DNA of 64,000 bases, from NCBI RefSeq assembly GCF_003461955.1, contig NZ_QTYB01000002.1, positions 222,314 through 286,313 on the forward strand. Direction: 5' to 3'. Both the position numbers and the translations under genes were made by a program. This DNA is from Ruminococcus sp. AM36-2AA (GTDB lineage: Bacteria; Bacillota; Clostridia; Lachnospirales; Lachnospiraceae). The notes beneath the pieces are model-generated. The model saw nothing but the letters and a program-made list of their open reading frames with translations. It ran no database searches and had not been told where the DNA came from. Of this stretch, positions 41,994-49,752 are shown in pieces. Every line of letters starts with the position of its first letter. Position 1 is the stretch's first letter.

Positions 41994-42023
41994 TTGGTAA
42001 TTTATCCGGAAATATGTTAGAAT
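41994..42023 (+). promoter_or_regulatory. Putative promoter of recQ
   Basis: TTGGTA and TAGAAT are separated by 18 bases, about 95 bases ahead of the recQ start. A GTGTAAAGTTACAC palindrome (42051-42064) and a GCGGA / TCCGC hairpin lie in the leader. Confidence 0.45.
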
Positions 42024-42117
42024 AAAACATTCGGAAAACAGCAGTTATCTGGTGTAAAGTTACACAGTGAATGCGGATACTTTTGTCCGCTTTGTGAAGA
42101 AAGGATCATGTCGATCT

Positions 42118-43947
42118 ATGACGAAACAGGAAATTTTAAAGACCCACTTCGGGTATGATACTTTCAGAGAAGGGCAGGAGGCGGTGATCGATGCGCTTCT
42201 TGCAGAAAAAGATGTCCTGGCGGTAATGCCTACCGGGGCAGGAAAATCGATCTGTTATCAGGTACCGGCCCTGATGATGAAGGGAATCACCCTGGTGATC
42301 TCGCCGCTGATCTCACTTATGAAAGATCAGGTGCGGAGCCTGAACCAGGCAGGAATTTCAGCGGCATACCTAAACAGCTCCCTGACACAGGGACAGTATT
42401 TTACAGCTTTGCGTTACGCAAAAGCAGGACGTTACCCTATTATCTATGTGGCACCTGAGCGGCTTACCACCGATGCATTTCTGGATTTTGCTCAGAGTGC
42501 GGATATTTCCATGATCGCAGTGGATGAGGCACACTGTGTTTCCCAGTGGGGACAGGACTTCAGACCAAGTTATCTGAAGATCGCGGAGTTTGTGGCACAG
42601 CTTCCAAAGCGTCCGGTGATCAGCGCCTTTACAGCTACGGCAACCAAAGAGGTAAGAGAAGATATCGCGAGGCTTCTGGGGCTTCGGGATCCTTTTTGCA
42701 CCACGACAGGATTCGACAGGGAGAATCTGTACTTTGCGGTAAAAACGCCGAAAGATAAATACAAGGAAGTACACGACTACATACTGGAGCATCCGGATGA
42801 CAGCGGGATCATCTACTGTCTGACCAGAAAACTGGTGGAGGAGGTCTGCGGAAAACTGATCCGGGACGGTATCACTGCCACCAGATATCATGCAGGGCTC
42901 TCTGATGAGGAACGCCGGAACAACCAGGATGATTTTATCTATGACCGCTGTCATGTGATGGTAGCTACCAATGCATTTGGAATGGGAATCGACAAGTCTG
43001 ATGTTCGGTACGTCATTCATTATAATATGCCAAAGAACATGGAGGGCTATTATCAGGAAGCTGGACGTGCAGGCCGTGACGGAGATCCTGCAGAATGTAT
43101 TCTTCTCTACAGTGGGAAAGATGTGGTCACCAACCAGTATCTCATTGAGAGAGGGCAGGATAACCAGGAGCTGGATGCGGCAACCTGGCGTCTGGTGCGG
43201 GAACGGGATCAGGAGAGGCTGAAGCAGATGACTTTTTACTGTTTTACCCATGACTGCCTGCGTGAGTATATCCTGAAATATTTTGGCGAATACGGAAAAA
43301 GTTACTGTGGAAACTGTTTGAACTGCCAGACTGAGTTTGAGGAGCAGGATGTGACCCGGGAAGCCAGGGCCATGGTCCGGTGCGTGGAAAGCAGCGGGCA
43401 GAGATACGGTGTGAATGTGATACTGGATACTCTGCGTGGCGCATCCACGGCCAAGATCCGGCAGTACGATATGGATGGAAATCCGGAGTATGGAGCCTGT
43501 GCAAAGATCCCGGCGCACCGGCTGCGTCAGATCCTTAATTATCTGGTACTGCGGGAATATCTGCATCTGACCGATGACGGATATACCATTGTGAAACTCA
43601 CCGCTTCTTCGAAATCGCTTCTGGAGGAGGATCATACCCTCACAATGAAAATGCCGAAAGAGCAGGAAACGAAGAAAAAAGAGAAACGGAGCAGGCTTCC
43701 CAAATCTGCGGTTGGTGAACTGTCTGAAGAGGATGAGCCACTTTTCCAGAAACTCCGCACGCTTCGTCTGGAGATCGCCAGAGAGGAAAAAATTCCTCCG
43801 TATATGGTCTTTTCCGACAAAACCCTCATCCATATGTGTATTCTGAAACCTGGAAGTGAGGAGGAAATGCTGAATGTGACAGGAGTCGGCAGGCACAAGT
43901 ACGAAAAATACGGAAAAAGGTTTATCGATGCGGTGCAAAATCTGTAA
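42118..43947 (+). CDS. recQ: ATP-dependent DNA helicase RecQ
   Basis: A 609-residue 3'-5' DNA helicase. N-terminal helicase core: FREGQEAVIDALLA, Walker A MPTGAGKSICYQ, VDEAHCVSQWGQDFRPSY (DEAH box plus RecQ aromatic loop), SAFTATAT. Second core domain: IIYCLTRKLVEEVC, ATNAFGMGIDKSDVRYVIHYNMP and QEAGRAGRDG. The RQC zinc site has CGNCLNC around residue 396-402. A C-terminal HRDC domain occupies about the last 75 residues. All three modules are intact. It works in recombination repair and fork restart. The ATG at 42118 begins the usual TKQEILKTHFGY N-terminus; the upstream in-frame ATG at 42070 would add 17 unlikely residues. Confidence 0.95.
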   Translation: MTKQEILKTHFGYDTFREGQEAVIDALLAEKDVLAVMPTGAGKSICYQVPALMMKGITLVISPLISLMKDQVRSLNQAGISAAYLNSSLTQGQYFTALRYAKAGRYPIIYVAPERLTTDAFLDFAQSADISMIAVDEAHCVSQWGQDFRPSYLKIAEFVAQLPKRPVISAFTATATKEVREDIARLLGLRDPFCTTTGFDRENLYFAVKTPKDKYKEVHDYILEHPDDSGIIYCLTRKLVEEVCGKLIRDGITATRYHAGLSDEERRNNQDDFIYDRCHVMVATNAFGMGIDKSDVRYVIHYNMPKNMEGYYQEAGRAGRDGDPAECILLYSGKDVVTNQYLIERGQDNQELDAATWRLVRERDQERLKQMTFYCFTHDCLREYILKYFGEYGKSYCGNCLNCQTEFEEQDVTREARAMVRCVESSGQRYGVNVILDTLRGASTAKIRQYDMDGNPEYGACAKIPAHRLRQILNYLVLREYLHLTDDGYTIVKLTASSKSLLEEDHTLTMKMPKEQETKKKEKRSRLPKSAVGELSEEDEPLFQKLRTLRLEIAREEKIPPYMVFSDKTLIHMCILKPGSEEEMLNVTGVGRHKYEKYGKRFIDAVQNL

Positions 43948-43998
43948 GAAAGAGACATTTGCCGTCGTAAAATGAAGAGCGAAATGTTCTGAAATTTC

Positions 43999-44027
43999 TT
44001 GCATTTTAAAGAGGCATTTGTTAGAAT
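43999..44027 (+). promoter_or_regulatory. Sigma-A-like promoter with no gene downstream
   Basis: TTGCAT and TAGAAT are separated by 17 bases. No open reading frame with a ribosome site follows for more than 500 bases on this strand. It would drive the structured region at 44034-44320. Confidence 0.6.
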
Positions 44028-44033
44028 AAGACA

Positions 44034-44320
44034 AGCAGGAAACGTCCGGCGGCCGTGGAGCAGCCGGATTGTTTTTTCCTGAGACATTTTTTCTGCTGCA
44101 CGTTCAGGTGCGGTGTATAGGCATTTCGCAAGCAGAGTTCTATGCAGCCGTGGAATCCCTTCGAGTAGATGGACCGACCGTATGAGATATCCGTTGGTCA
44201 GAAGCAAGCAGTGAGGTGGATGATCGTATCCGCTTTTCATGAAGACATAATCTGGTGCTGGTCATGGAGTGAACAGTGATCAGGATCTTACACGATCTGC
44301 GTCGGCTTTTTTCATGCAGA
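44034..44320 (+). ncRNA. Candidate structured non-coding RNA, family not recognised
   Basis: The region follows a promoter and lacks coding signals. It holds several stems: TCCGGC / GCCGGA at 44051-44074 followed by a T run, TGTATAG / CTATGCA at about 44115-44147, GACCGAC / GTTGGTC at about 44172-44199, and GTGGAT / ATCCGC at about 44217-44234 followed by TTTT. It ends near CGTCGGCTTTTTT at about 44308. It does not match 6S, SRP, RNase P, tmRNA or riboswitch cores that I know. The first hairpin could itself be a terminator, which would make a very short RNA. The remaining gap to 44513 shows nothing clear. Confidence 0.35.
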
Positions 44321-44513
44321 AAATCTGCCCTGCCGGCTTTTTCTCATACGGAAGAGGAGCGTGTATTCAGAAAAGACATGAACATAGCCCGTCTGTGAAA
44401 CGGGAATCCGTTCCGGCATGACAGTTCTTTGCCAGGCCGAAAAAGCTGTGTTTACATACAGACAGCAGATGCAAAGGAGAAATCACAGAAATAATAAAAC
44501 AGCTTAATTTCTG

Positions 44514-44555
44514 AAAAAGCAGGATATCCACCATATGTGTGAAATCCTGCTTTTT
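44514..44555. terminator. Bidirectional terminator downstream of the AraC gene
   Basis: AAAAAGCAGGAT and ATCCTGCTTTTT arms enclose an 18-base loop. A and T runs on the two sides let it act on both strands; on the - strand it directly follows the AraC-family gene. Confidence 0.85.
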
Positions 44556-44564
44556 GTCATAATT

Positions 44565-45413
44565 TCAGCGTCGCTTATATTTACCGGGGGTGATCCCCTT
44601 GTACTTTTTGAATGTGCGGATAAAATAGCTCAGGTCATTGAACCCGTTCCGGTATGCGATCTCTGTGATGGAGTCATCGGTGGTGGCCAGCTGGCAGCAG
44701 GCCTGTTCGATCCGCTGGCGGTTGAGATAATCCATAGGGGTCTGGTGGGTCATCTCGGAAAAGAACCGGCAGAAATACTTGGGAGACATGGAGACCGAAG
44801 CGGAAAGCTCCTGCAGGGTAATAGGGTTTGCATAGTTCTTTTCGATAAATTCCACCACCTGCTTCAGCTGGACGATACGTTTGTAATCACGTCTGGTTTT
44901 CCGCAGACTTTCCAGGTAGTAATGATTACCAAAAACCAATCCGAAAAAGTGGTAAAATTGTCCAAACACAACCAGCTCGTATCCTGGTTTCTTCTGCCAG
45001 AAAGAATCAAAAAGAGAGTTTACCGATCTCTGGATGTCCGGATGTTTTTCAGTAAAATGATGATAGATCAGAAGTTCCTGGTGGCTGATCTTCTGCATAT
45101 ATTCAGTACAGACGGAATTAAATTTCAGAAACATGTTCATGTCAAAAACAATGCACTGATAGATACAATCATGAGGAATTCCGGAATGCAGAACTCCGCT
45201 GTTGACAAAAATCACATCTCCGGCTTTGGCTGTAAAACTTTTTTCGTCTAAAGTGACGGTAAGTGTGCCCTGGAGTATCCGCATGATTTCACATTCCACA
45301 TGCCAGTGGTAGGACATGACATAGCGGGGATGCGTACTGTCAATATGGTGAAACTCAAAAGGAAATTCGTAGGTTCCCCGAAGCCTGTCTTCATTTCTTC
45401 CAAGATCGTGCAA
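44565..45413 (-). CDS. AraC-family transcriptional regulator, probable fucose activator
   Basis: A 282-residue regulator. The N-terminal cupin sensor domain (about 15-110) has SYHWHVECEIMRILQG and AGDVIFVNSGVLHSG. The C-terminal AraC DNA-binding domain (about 180-282) has two helix-turn-helix units, ITLQELSASVSMSPKYFCRFF and ITEIAYRNGFNDLSYFIRTFKKYKGITPGKYK. It is divergently transcribed from L-fucose isomerase with about 200 bases between them. That arrangement suggests control of fucI by fucose or a related sugar (inference). The start is read as TTG at 45413, with AGAAGGG 9 bases upstream, because no in-frame ATG lies nearby. Confidence 0.9.
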   Translation of the reverse strand: MHDLGRNEDRLRGTYEFPFEFHHIDSTHPRYVMSYHWHVECEIMRILQGTLTVTLDEKSFTAKAGDVIFVNSGVLHSGIPHDCIYQCIVFDMNMFLKFNSVCTEYMQKISHQELLIYHHFTEKHPDIQRSVNSLFDSFWQKKPGYELVVFGQFYHFFGLVFGNHYYLESLRKTRRDYKRIVQLKQVVEFIEKNYANPITLQELSASVSMSPKYFCRFFSEMTHQTPMDYLNRQRIEQACCQLATTDDSITEIAYRNGFNDLSYFIRTFKKYKGITPGKYKRR

Positions 45414-45553
45414 AATAAAACCCTTCTTTCATAAATTTTATAGATTTTTTAGGAACTTATATAAAAAAGTGAATATTGTACTGCTTTTTGCTATTATAAC
45501 ACAAGTAATTTACAAGATGCAATCGTATAATAAAAACATAGTTCGGACAGGAG

Positions 45554-45585
45554 TTGTCAGAACCTGAAAAAATGTAAGTTATAAT
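45554..45585 (+). promoter_or_regulatory. Probable fucI promoter with weak -35 spacing
   Basis: A perfect TATAAT lies at 45580-45585, 32 bases ahead of fucI. The best -35 is TTGTCA at 45554-45559, giving a long 20-base spacer. A poor -35 is common at AraC-activated promoters. GTTCGGACA at 45541-45549 recurs at 47510-47518 ahead of the aldo/keto reductase gene, near another TATAAT. Confidence 0.45.
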
Positions 45586-45617
45586 AGTGAATATAAATCT
45601 AGGAGGTAATTGTTACT

Positions 45618-47414
45618 ATGGCAAAGAGCAGATTAGTAGGCAGCTATCCGGTTATCGGTATCAGACCAACCATCGACGGACGTAGAGGAGCTCTTGATGT
45701 AAGAGGATCTCTGGAAGACCAGACCATGAACATGGCGAAATCCGCAGCAAAACTTTTCGAGGAGAACCTGAAATATTCAAACGGTGAGCCTGTAAAAGTT
45801 GTTATCGCTGATACAACTATCGGACGTGTTGGTGAGAGCGCTGCATGTGCTGATAAATTCCGTAAAGAGGGTGTAGATATCACTCTTACTGTTACACCAT
45901 GCTGGTGCTACGGAGCTGAGACAATGGATATGGATCCACAGACAATCAAGGCTGTATGGGGATTCAACGGAACAGAGAGACCTGGTGCTGTATATCTGGC
46001 ATCCGTTCTTGCTACACATGCACAGAAGGGCCTTCCGGCATTCGGTATCTACGGACATGACGTTCAGGAAGCTGACGACACATCCATTCCGGAAGACGTT
46101 AAAGAGAAACTGTTAAGATTCGGCCGTGCAGCAGTTGCAGCTGCATCCATGAGAGGTAAATCCTACCTGCAGATCGGTTCTGTAACAATGGGTATCGGCG
46201 GATCTATCATCGATTCTGATTTCATCGAGTCCTATCTCGGAATGAGAGTTGAGTCTGTTGATGAGGTAGAGATCATCCGTCGTATGACCGAGGGTATCTA
46301 CGATCACGAAGAGTTTGAGAAAGCTCTCAAATGGGCAAAAGAGACCTGCAAGATCGGCTGGGACAAGAACCCGGAAGAGCTTCAGTTCTCACCGGAGAAG
46401 AAAGAGGAGCAGTTCGAGTTTGTTGTTAAGATGGCAGTTATCATCAAAGAGCTGATGAACGGCTGTGACAAACTTGATCCGAAATTCTCTGAGGAAGCAA
46501 TCGGACACAATGCTCTTGCAGCTGGATTCCAGGGCCAGAGACAGTGGACAGACTTCTATCCAAACGGTGACTTTGCAGAGGCTATGCTGAACACTTCCTT
46601 CGACTGGAATGGCGCTCGTGAGCCGTACATCCTTGCTACAGAGAACGATGTTCTTAACGGACTTGGAATGATGTTCATGAAACTCCTTACAGGACGTGCA
46701 CAGATCTTCGCTGATGTTCGTACATACTGGAGCCCGGAGGCAGTTAAGAAAGCAACAGGATATGACCTTGAGGGTGTTGCCAAAGAAGCTGGCGGATTCC
46801 TTCATCTGATCAACTCCGGTGCTGCTTGCCTGGATGCTAACGGACAGGCTAAAGATGCTGATGGCAACCCAGTTATGAAACAGTGGTGGGATGTTACAGA
46901 AGAAGACCAGAAAGCAATCATGGATCATACAGAGTGGTGTATGGCCGACAACGGATACTTCCGTGGAGGCGGATACTCCAGCCGTTATGAGACACGTGCT
47001 CAGATGCCTGCAACAATGATCCGTCTGAACCTTGTAAAAGGTCTTGGACCGGTTCTTCAGATCGCAGAGGGATGGACAGTAGAGCTTCCGGAAGAGGTAT
47101 CTGACAAACTTTGGAAACGTACAGACTACACATGGCCATGTACATGGTTTGCTCCAAGATGTGATGGTAAAGAGGGACCGTTCAAGACAGCTTACGATGT
47201 AATGAACAACTGGGGTGCTAACCACGGTGCAATCTCCTATGGACACATCGGTGCTGACCTGATCACAATGTGCTCTATGCTGAGAATCCCGGTATCCATG
47301 CACAACGTTCCTGAGAAAGACATCTATCGTCCGGCAGCTTGGAATGCATTCGGTATGGATAAAGAGGGTGCAGACTTCCGTGCTTGCAAGAACTACGGAC
47401 CACTCTACAAATAA
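45618..47414 (+). CDS. fucI: L-fucose isomerase
   Basis: A 598-residue enzyme interconverting L-fucose and L-fuculose, the first step of fucose use. It matches FucI over its length (E. coli FucI is 591 residues), starting with [20 protein letters not shown] and containing [49 protein letters not shown] and the C-terminal [20 protein letters not shown], the last with a likely metal histidine. Manganese-dependent in relatives. It is preceded by AGGAGG and followed by a terminator, so it is monocistronic here. It feeds the microcompartment pathway. The kinase between FucI and the aldolase is not in the window. Confidence 0.96.
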   Translation: MAKSRLVGSYPVIGIRPTIDGRRGALDVRGSLEDQTMNMAKSAAKLFEENLKYSNGEPVKVVIADTTIGRVGESAACADKFRKEGVDITLTVTPCWCYGAETMDMDPQTIKAVWGFNGTERPGAVYLASVLATHAQKGLPAFGIYGHDVQEADDTSIPEDVKEKLLRFGRAAVAAASMRGKSYLQIGSVTMGIGGSIIDSDFIESYLGMRVESVDEVEIIRRMTEGIYDHEEFEKALKWAKETCKIGWDKNPEELQFSPEKKEEQFEFVVKMAVIIKELMNGCDKLDPKFSEEAIGHNALAAGFQGQRQWTDFYPNGDFAEAMLNTSFDWNGAREPYILATENDVLNGLGMMFMKLLTGRAQIFADVRTYWSPEAVKKATGYDLEGVAKEAGGFLHLINSGAACLDANGQAKDADGNPVMKQWWDVTEEDQKAIMDHTEWCMADNGYFRGGGYSSRYETRAQMPATMIRLNLVKGLGPVLQIAEGWTVELPEEVSDKLWKRTDYTWPCTWFAPRCDGKEGPFKTAYDVMNNWGANHGAISYGHIGADLITMCSMLRIPVSMHNVPEKDIYRPAAWNAFGMDKEGADFRACKNYGPLYK

Positions 47415-47443
47415 ATCATACGGTTAAGATAACAGATATCATA

Positions 47444-47476
47444 TCCTCCGGCATATATATGCCGGGGGATTTTTTA
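47444..47476 (+). terminator. Terminator after fucI
   Basis: TCCTCCGGCAT and ATGCCGGGGGA arms enclose a 4-base loop, followed by TTTTTT. Confidence 0.92.
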
Positions 47477-47571
47477 TGTTATAATGTCCATAGATGCGGG
47501 AAACATACTGTTCGGACACAGGGAAAAAGTTATAATAGAAACAGATATAACGAATATGGGAGGTTACTGAA

Positions 47572-48612
47572 ATGAAATATATACAGCTGAATGATACAGA
47601 TCTGAATGTCAGCCGCATCTGCCTCGGAACAGCAGGATTTGGAGATAAAACAGATCAGGAAAAAAGTTTCGAAATCCTGGATGATTTTGTACGGGCAGGT
47701 GGAAATTTTATTGATACAGCCAATGTATACTGCAAGTGGCTGGAAGGACACGGAAACTGCAGTGAGCAGATCATAGGCAGATGGCTGAAAGCGCGGGGAG
47801 CCAGGGGGAAAGTGATCGTAGCTACCAAGGGCGCACATTATTCTTTTGAAAATCCGGGCCGTAGCAGAGTGAACCGGGAGGATATCCGTGCAGATCTGGA
47901 TGAGAGCTTAAGGACTCTGGGAACAGAGGTGATCGATTTTTACTGGCTTCACAGAGATGATCCGGAAAAACCGGTGGAAGAGATCGTGGATATCCTGGAA
48001 GAAATGCAGAAAGAAGGCAGAATCCGATATTTCGGATTTTCCAATTACAGAACAGACAGACTGAAAGCGTTGGAACAGTGCCTGAAAGAACGGAAAAAAA
48101 GCGGCGTTACGGCAGTATCCAATCAGTGGAGCCTGGCAGGAATCAATCCGGGTGGAAATACCAATCCGGACCCTACACTTGTGGAGTTTTCCCGGGAGGA
48201 ATACAGGTGGCACTGTGAGACAGGTGCGGCTTCCATTCCGTTTTCATCCACGGCAATGGGATTTTTCTCAAAACTTCAGAAAATGGGAGTTCCATATACG
48301 GATGAAGAGGTGGATGCATCCTGGATGCAGGAGAAAGAGTCACAGATTGCAGATCTTTCAGAAAGCATGAAGAAATCCTACTGGAATGAAACGAATCTTC
48401 GAACCTATCAGAAATTGTTAAAACTTCAGAAAGAAACAGGGGACAGCCTGCAGTCTTTGTCCCTGGCATATTTTTTCCATCAGCCGTTCCAGACAGTGCC
48501 GGTAACCGGTGTCAGCAGTCCGATACAGCTGAAAGATGTTCTTGCTGCCTGCGATATTGATCTTGAACCGGAGTTGTTTGGAGGCTGGGTGACAGCTGGA
48601 GGTGGTCTATGA
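47572..48612 (+). CDS. Aldo/keto reductase
   Basis: A 346-residue NADPH-type aldo/keto reductase (TIM barrel). The catalytic set is visible: aspartate and tyrosine in NFIDTANVY, lysine in VIVATKGAH and histidine in DFYWLHRDDP. A conserved FGFSNY follows and the coenzyme-binding C-terminal region reads VPVTGVSSPIQLKDV. The substrate is unknown; reduction of lactaldehyde or another sugar-derived aldehyde is possible given fucI next door, but nothing proves it. Its stop overlaps the start of sbcD by 4 bases, so it is co-transcribed with DNA-repair genes. A TATAAT at 47531-47536 may be its -10 box. Confidence 0.88.
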   Translation: MKYIQLNDTDLNVSRICLGTAGFGDKTDQEKSFEILDDFVRAGGNFIDTANVYCKWLEGHGNCSEQIIGRWLKARGARGKVIVATKGAHYSFENPGRSRVNREDIRADLDESLRTLGTEVIDFYWLHRDDPEKPVEEIVDILEEMQKEGRIRYFGFSNYRTDRLKALEQCLKERKKSGVTAVSNQWSLAGINPGGNTNPDPTLVEFSREEYRWHCETGAASIPFSSTAMGFFSKLQKMGVPYTDEEVDASWMQEKESQIADLSESMKKSYWNETNLRTYQKLLKLQKETGDSLQSLSLAYFFHQPFQTVPVTGVSSPIQLKDVLAACDIDLEPELFGGWVTAGGGL

Positions 48613-49751
48613 AACTGATCCATTTATCGGATCTTCATCTTGGAAAGCGGGTAAATGAGTTTTCCATGGTGGAAGATCAGAAATATATCTTAAATGAAAT
48701 CCTGAAGATCATTGATCAGGAATCACCGGATGGAATCCTTCTTGCAGGGGACCTTTATGACAGACCCGTTCCATCTGCGGAGGCAGTGCAGCTTTTTGAT
48801 AGTTTTCTTACCAGACTTGCGCAGCGAAAGATTCCCGTTTTTGCTATCAGTGGAAATCATGACAGTGCAGAGAGAATCGCTTTTGGATCTCATATTATGA
48901 GTGACAGTGGAATATGTATGTCACCGGTATACGATGGAAAAACAGCAAAGTACTGTTTAAAGGACAGTTATGGAGAAGTGTGGATTCATCTTCTGCCATT
49001 TATCCGTCCTGCAACGGTCCGACATGCACTGGAAGGGGAAGAAGACGTGGAAGATATCCGCACCTATCAGGAGGCGGTGCTGGCAGCGGTTAAGCATATG
49101 GAAATTGACAGAAGTCAGAGAAATGTACTGCTTGCCCATCAGTTTGTGGTTGGTGCAATGCAATGTGATTCTGAGGAAATTTCTGTGGGAGGAATCGACC
49201 AGATCGAGGCAGAAGTATTTCGGGATTTTGACTATGTAGCACTGGGACATATCCACAGTCCGCAGAATGTGGGAAGTCCGAAGATCCGATACTGCGGGAC
49301 ACCGCTGAAATATTCGTTTTCCGAGGCAGGCCAGCAGAAATCCGTGACGGTTGTGGAACTTGGAGAAAAAGGAAGCCCTGATGTACGTGAGATCCCTCTG
49401 ACGCCGCTGCGTGATATGCGAAAACTGAAAGGTACTTATATGGAGCTGACTTCACAGTCCAATTATAAGGACACAAATACGGATGATTATGTGCAGATCA
49501 CATTGACAGATGAGGAAGATATCGTGGACGGAATGCAGAAACTTCGTACCATTTATCCAAACCTTATGCGTCTGGATTATGATAACCGCCGTACACGTGA
49601 GAACCAGGAAATTGCCGGCACAGAGAGAACCACACAGAAATCAGAGATGGAATATTTCGAGGAATTTTTTGAGCTGCAGAACAATCAGCCGATGAATGAA
49701 GAGCAGCGGAAGTTTTCCGAAGAACTGATACGGAAGCTTCAGGAGGTGTAA
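48609..49751 (+). CDS. sbcD: Exonuclease subunit SbcD
   Basis: A 380-residue calcineurin-like nuclease subunit of the SbcCD complex, which opens hairpins and trims blocked DNA ends. The metallophosphoesterase motifs are in order: HLSDLHLGKR, LLAGDLYDRP, ISGNHDSAERIAFG, VLLAHQFVVGA and VALGHIHSPQNVG. The C-terminal region (about 270-380) is the SbcC-binding part. It overlaps the aldo/keto reductase stop by 4 bases and lies 1 base before sbcC. Confidence 0.95.
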   Translation: MKLIHLSDLHLGKRVNEFSMVEDQKYILNEILKIIDQESPDGILLAGDLYDRPVPSAEAVQLFDSFLTRLAQRKIPVFAISGNHDSAERIAFGSHIMSDSGICMSPVYDGKTAKYCLKDSYGEVWIHLLPFIRPATVRHALEGEEDVEDIRTYQEAVLAAVKHMEIDRSQRNVLLAHQFVVGAMQCDSEEISVGGIDQIEAEVFRDFDYVALGHIHSPQNVGSPKIRYCGTPLKYSFSEAGQQKSVTVVELGEKGSPDVREIPLTPLRDMRKLKGTYMELTSQSNYKDTNTDDYVQITLTDEEDIVDGMQKLRTIYPNLMRLDYDNRRTRENQEIAGTERTTQKSEMEYFEEFFELQNNQPMNEEQRKFSEELIRKLQEV

Positions 49752-49752
49752 A

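Noticed and set aside
42370..44034. Long - strand open frame (554 codons) opposite recQ
   Set aside because: Antisense to recQ, whose helicase motifs are unambiguous. The translated product has no recognisable domain.
44034..44320. 6S RNA, SRP RNA, RNase P RNA or T-box in the recQ-AraC gap
   Set aside because: The short TTCGCAAGC match to E. coli 6S is not backed by a long closing stem. No GGAAGGAAGCAGCC (SRP), GAGGAAAGTCC (RNase P) or GGGTGGNACC (T-box) core is present.
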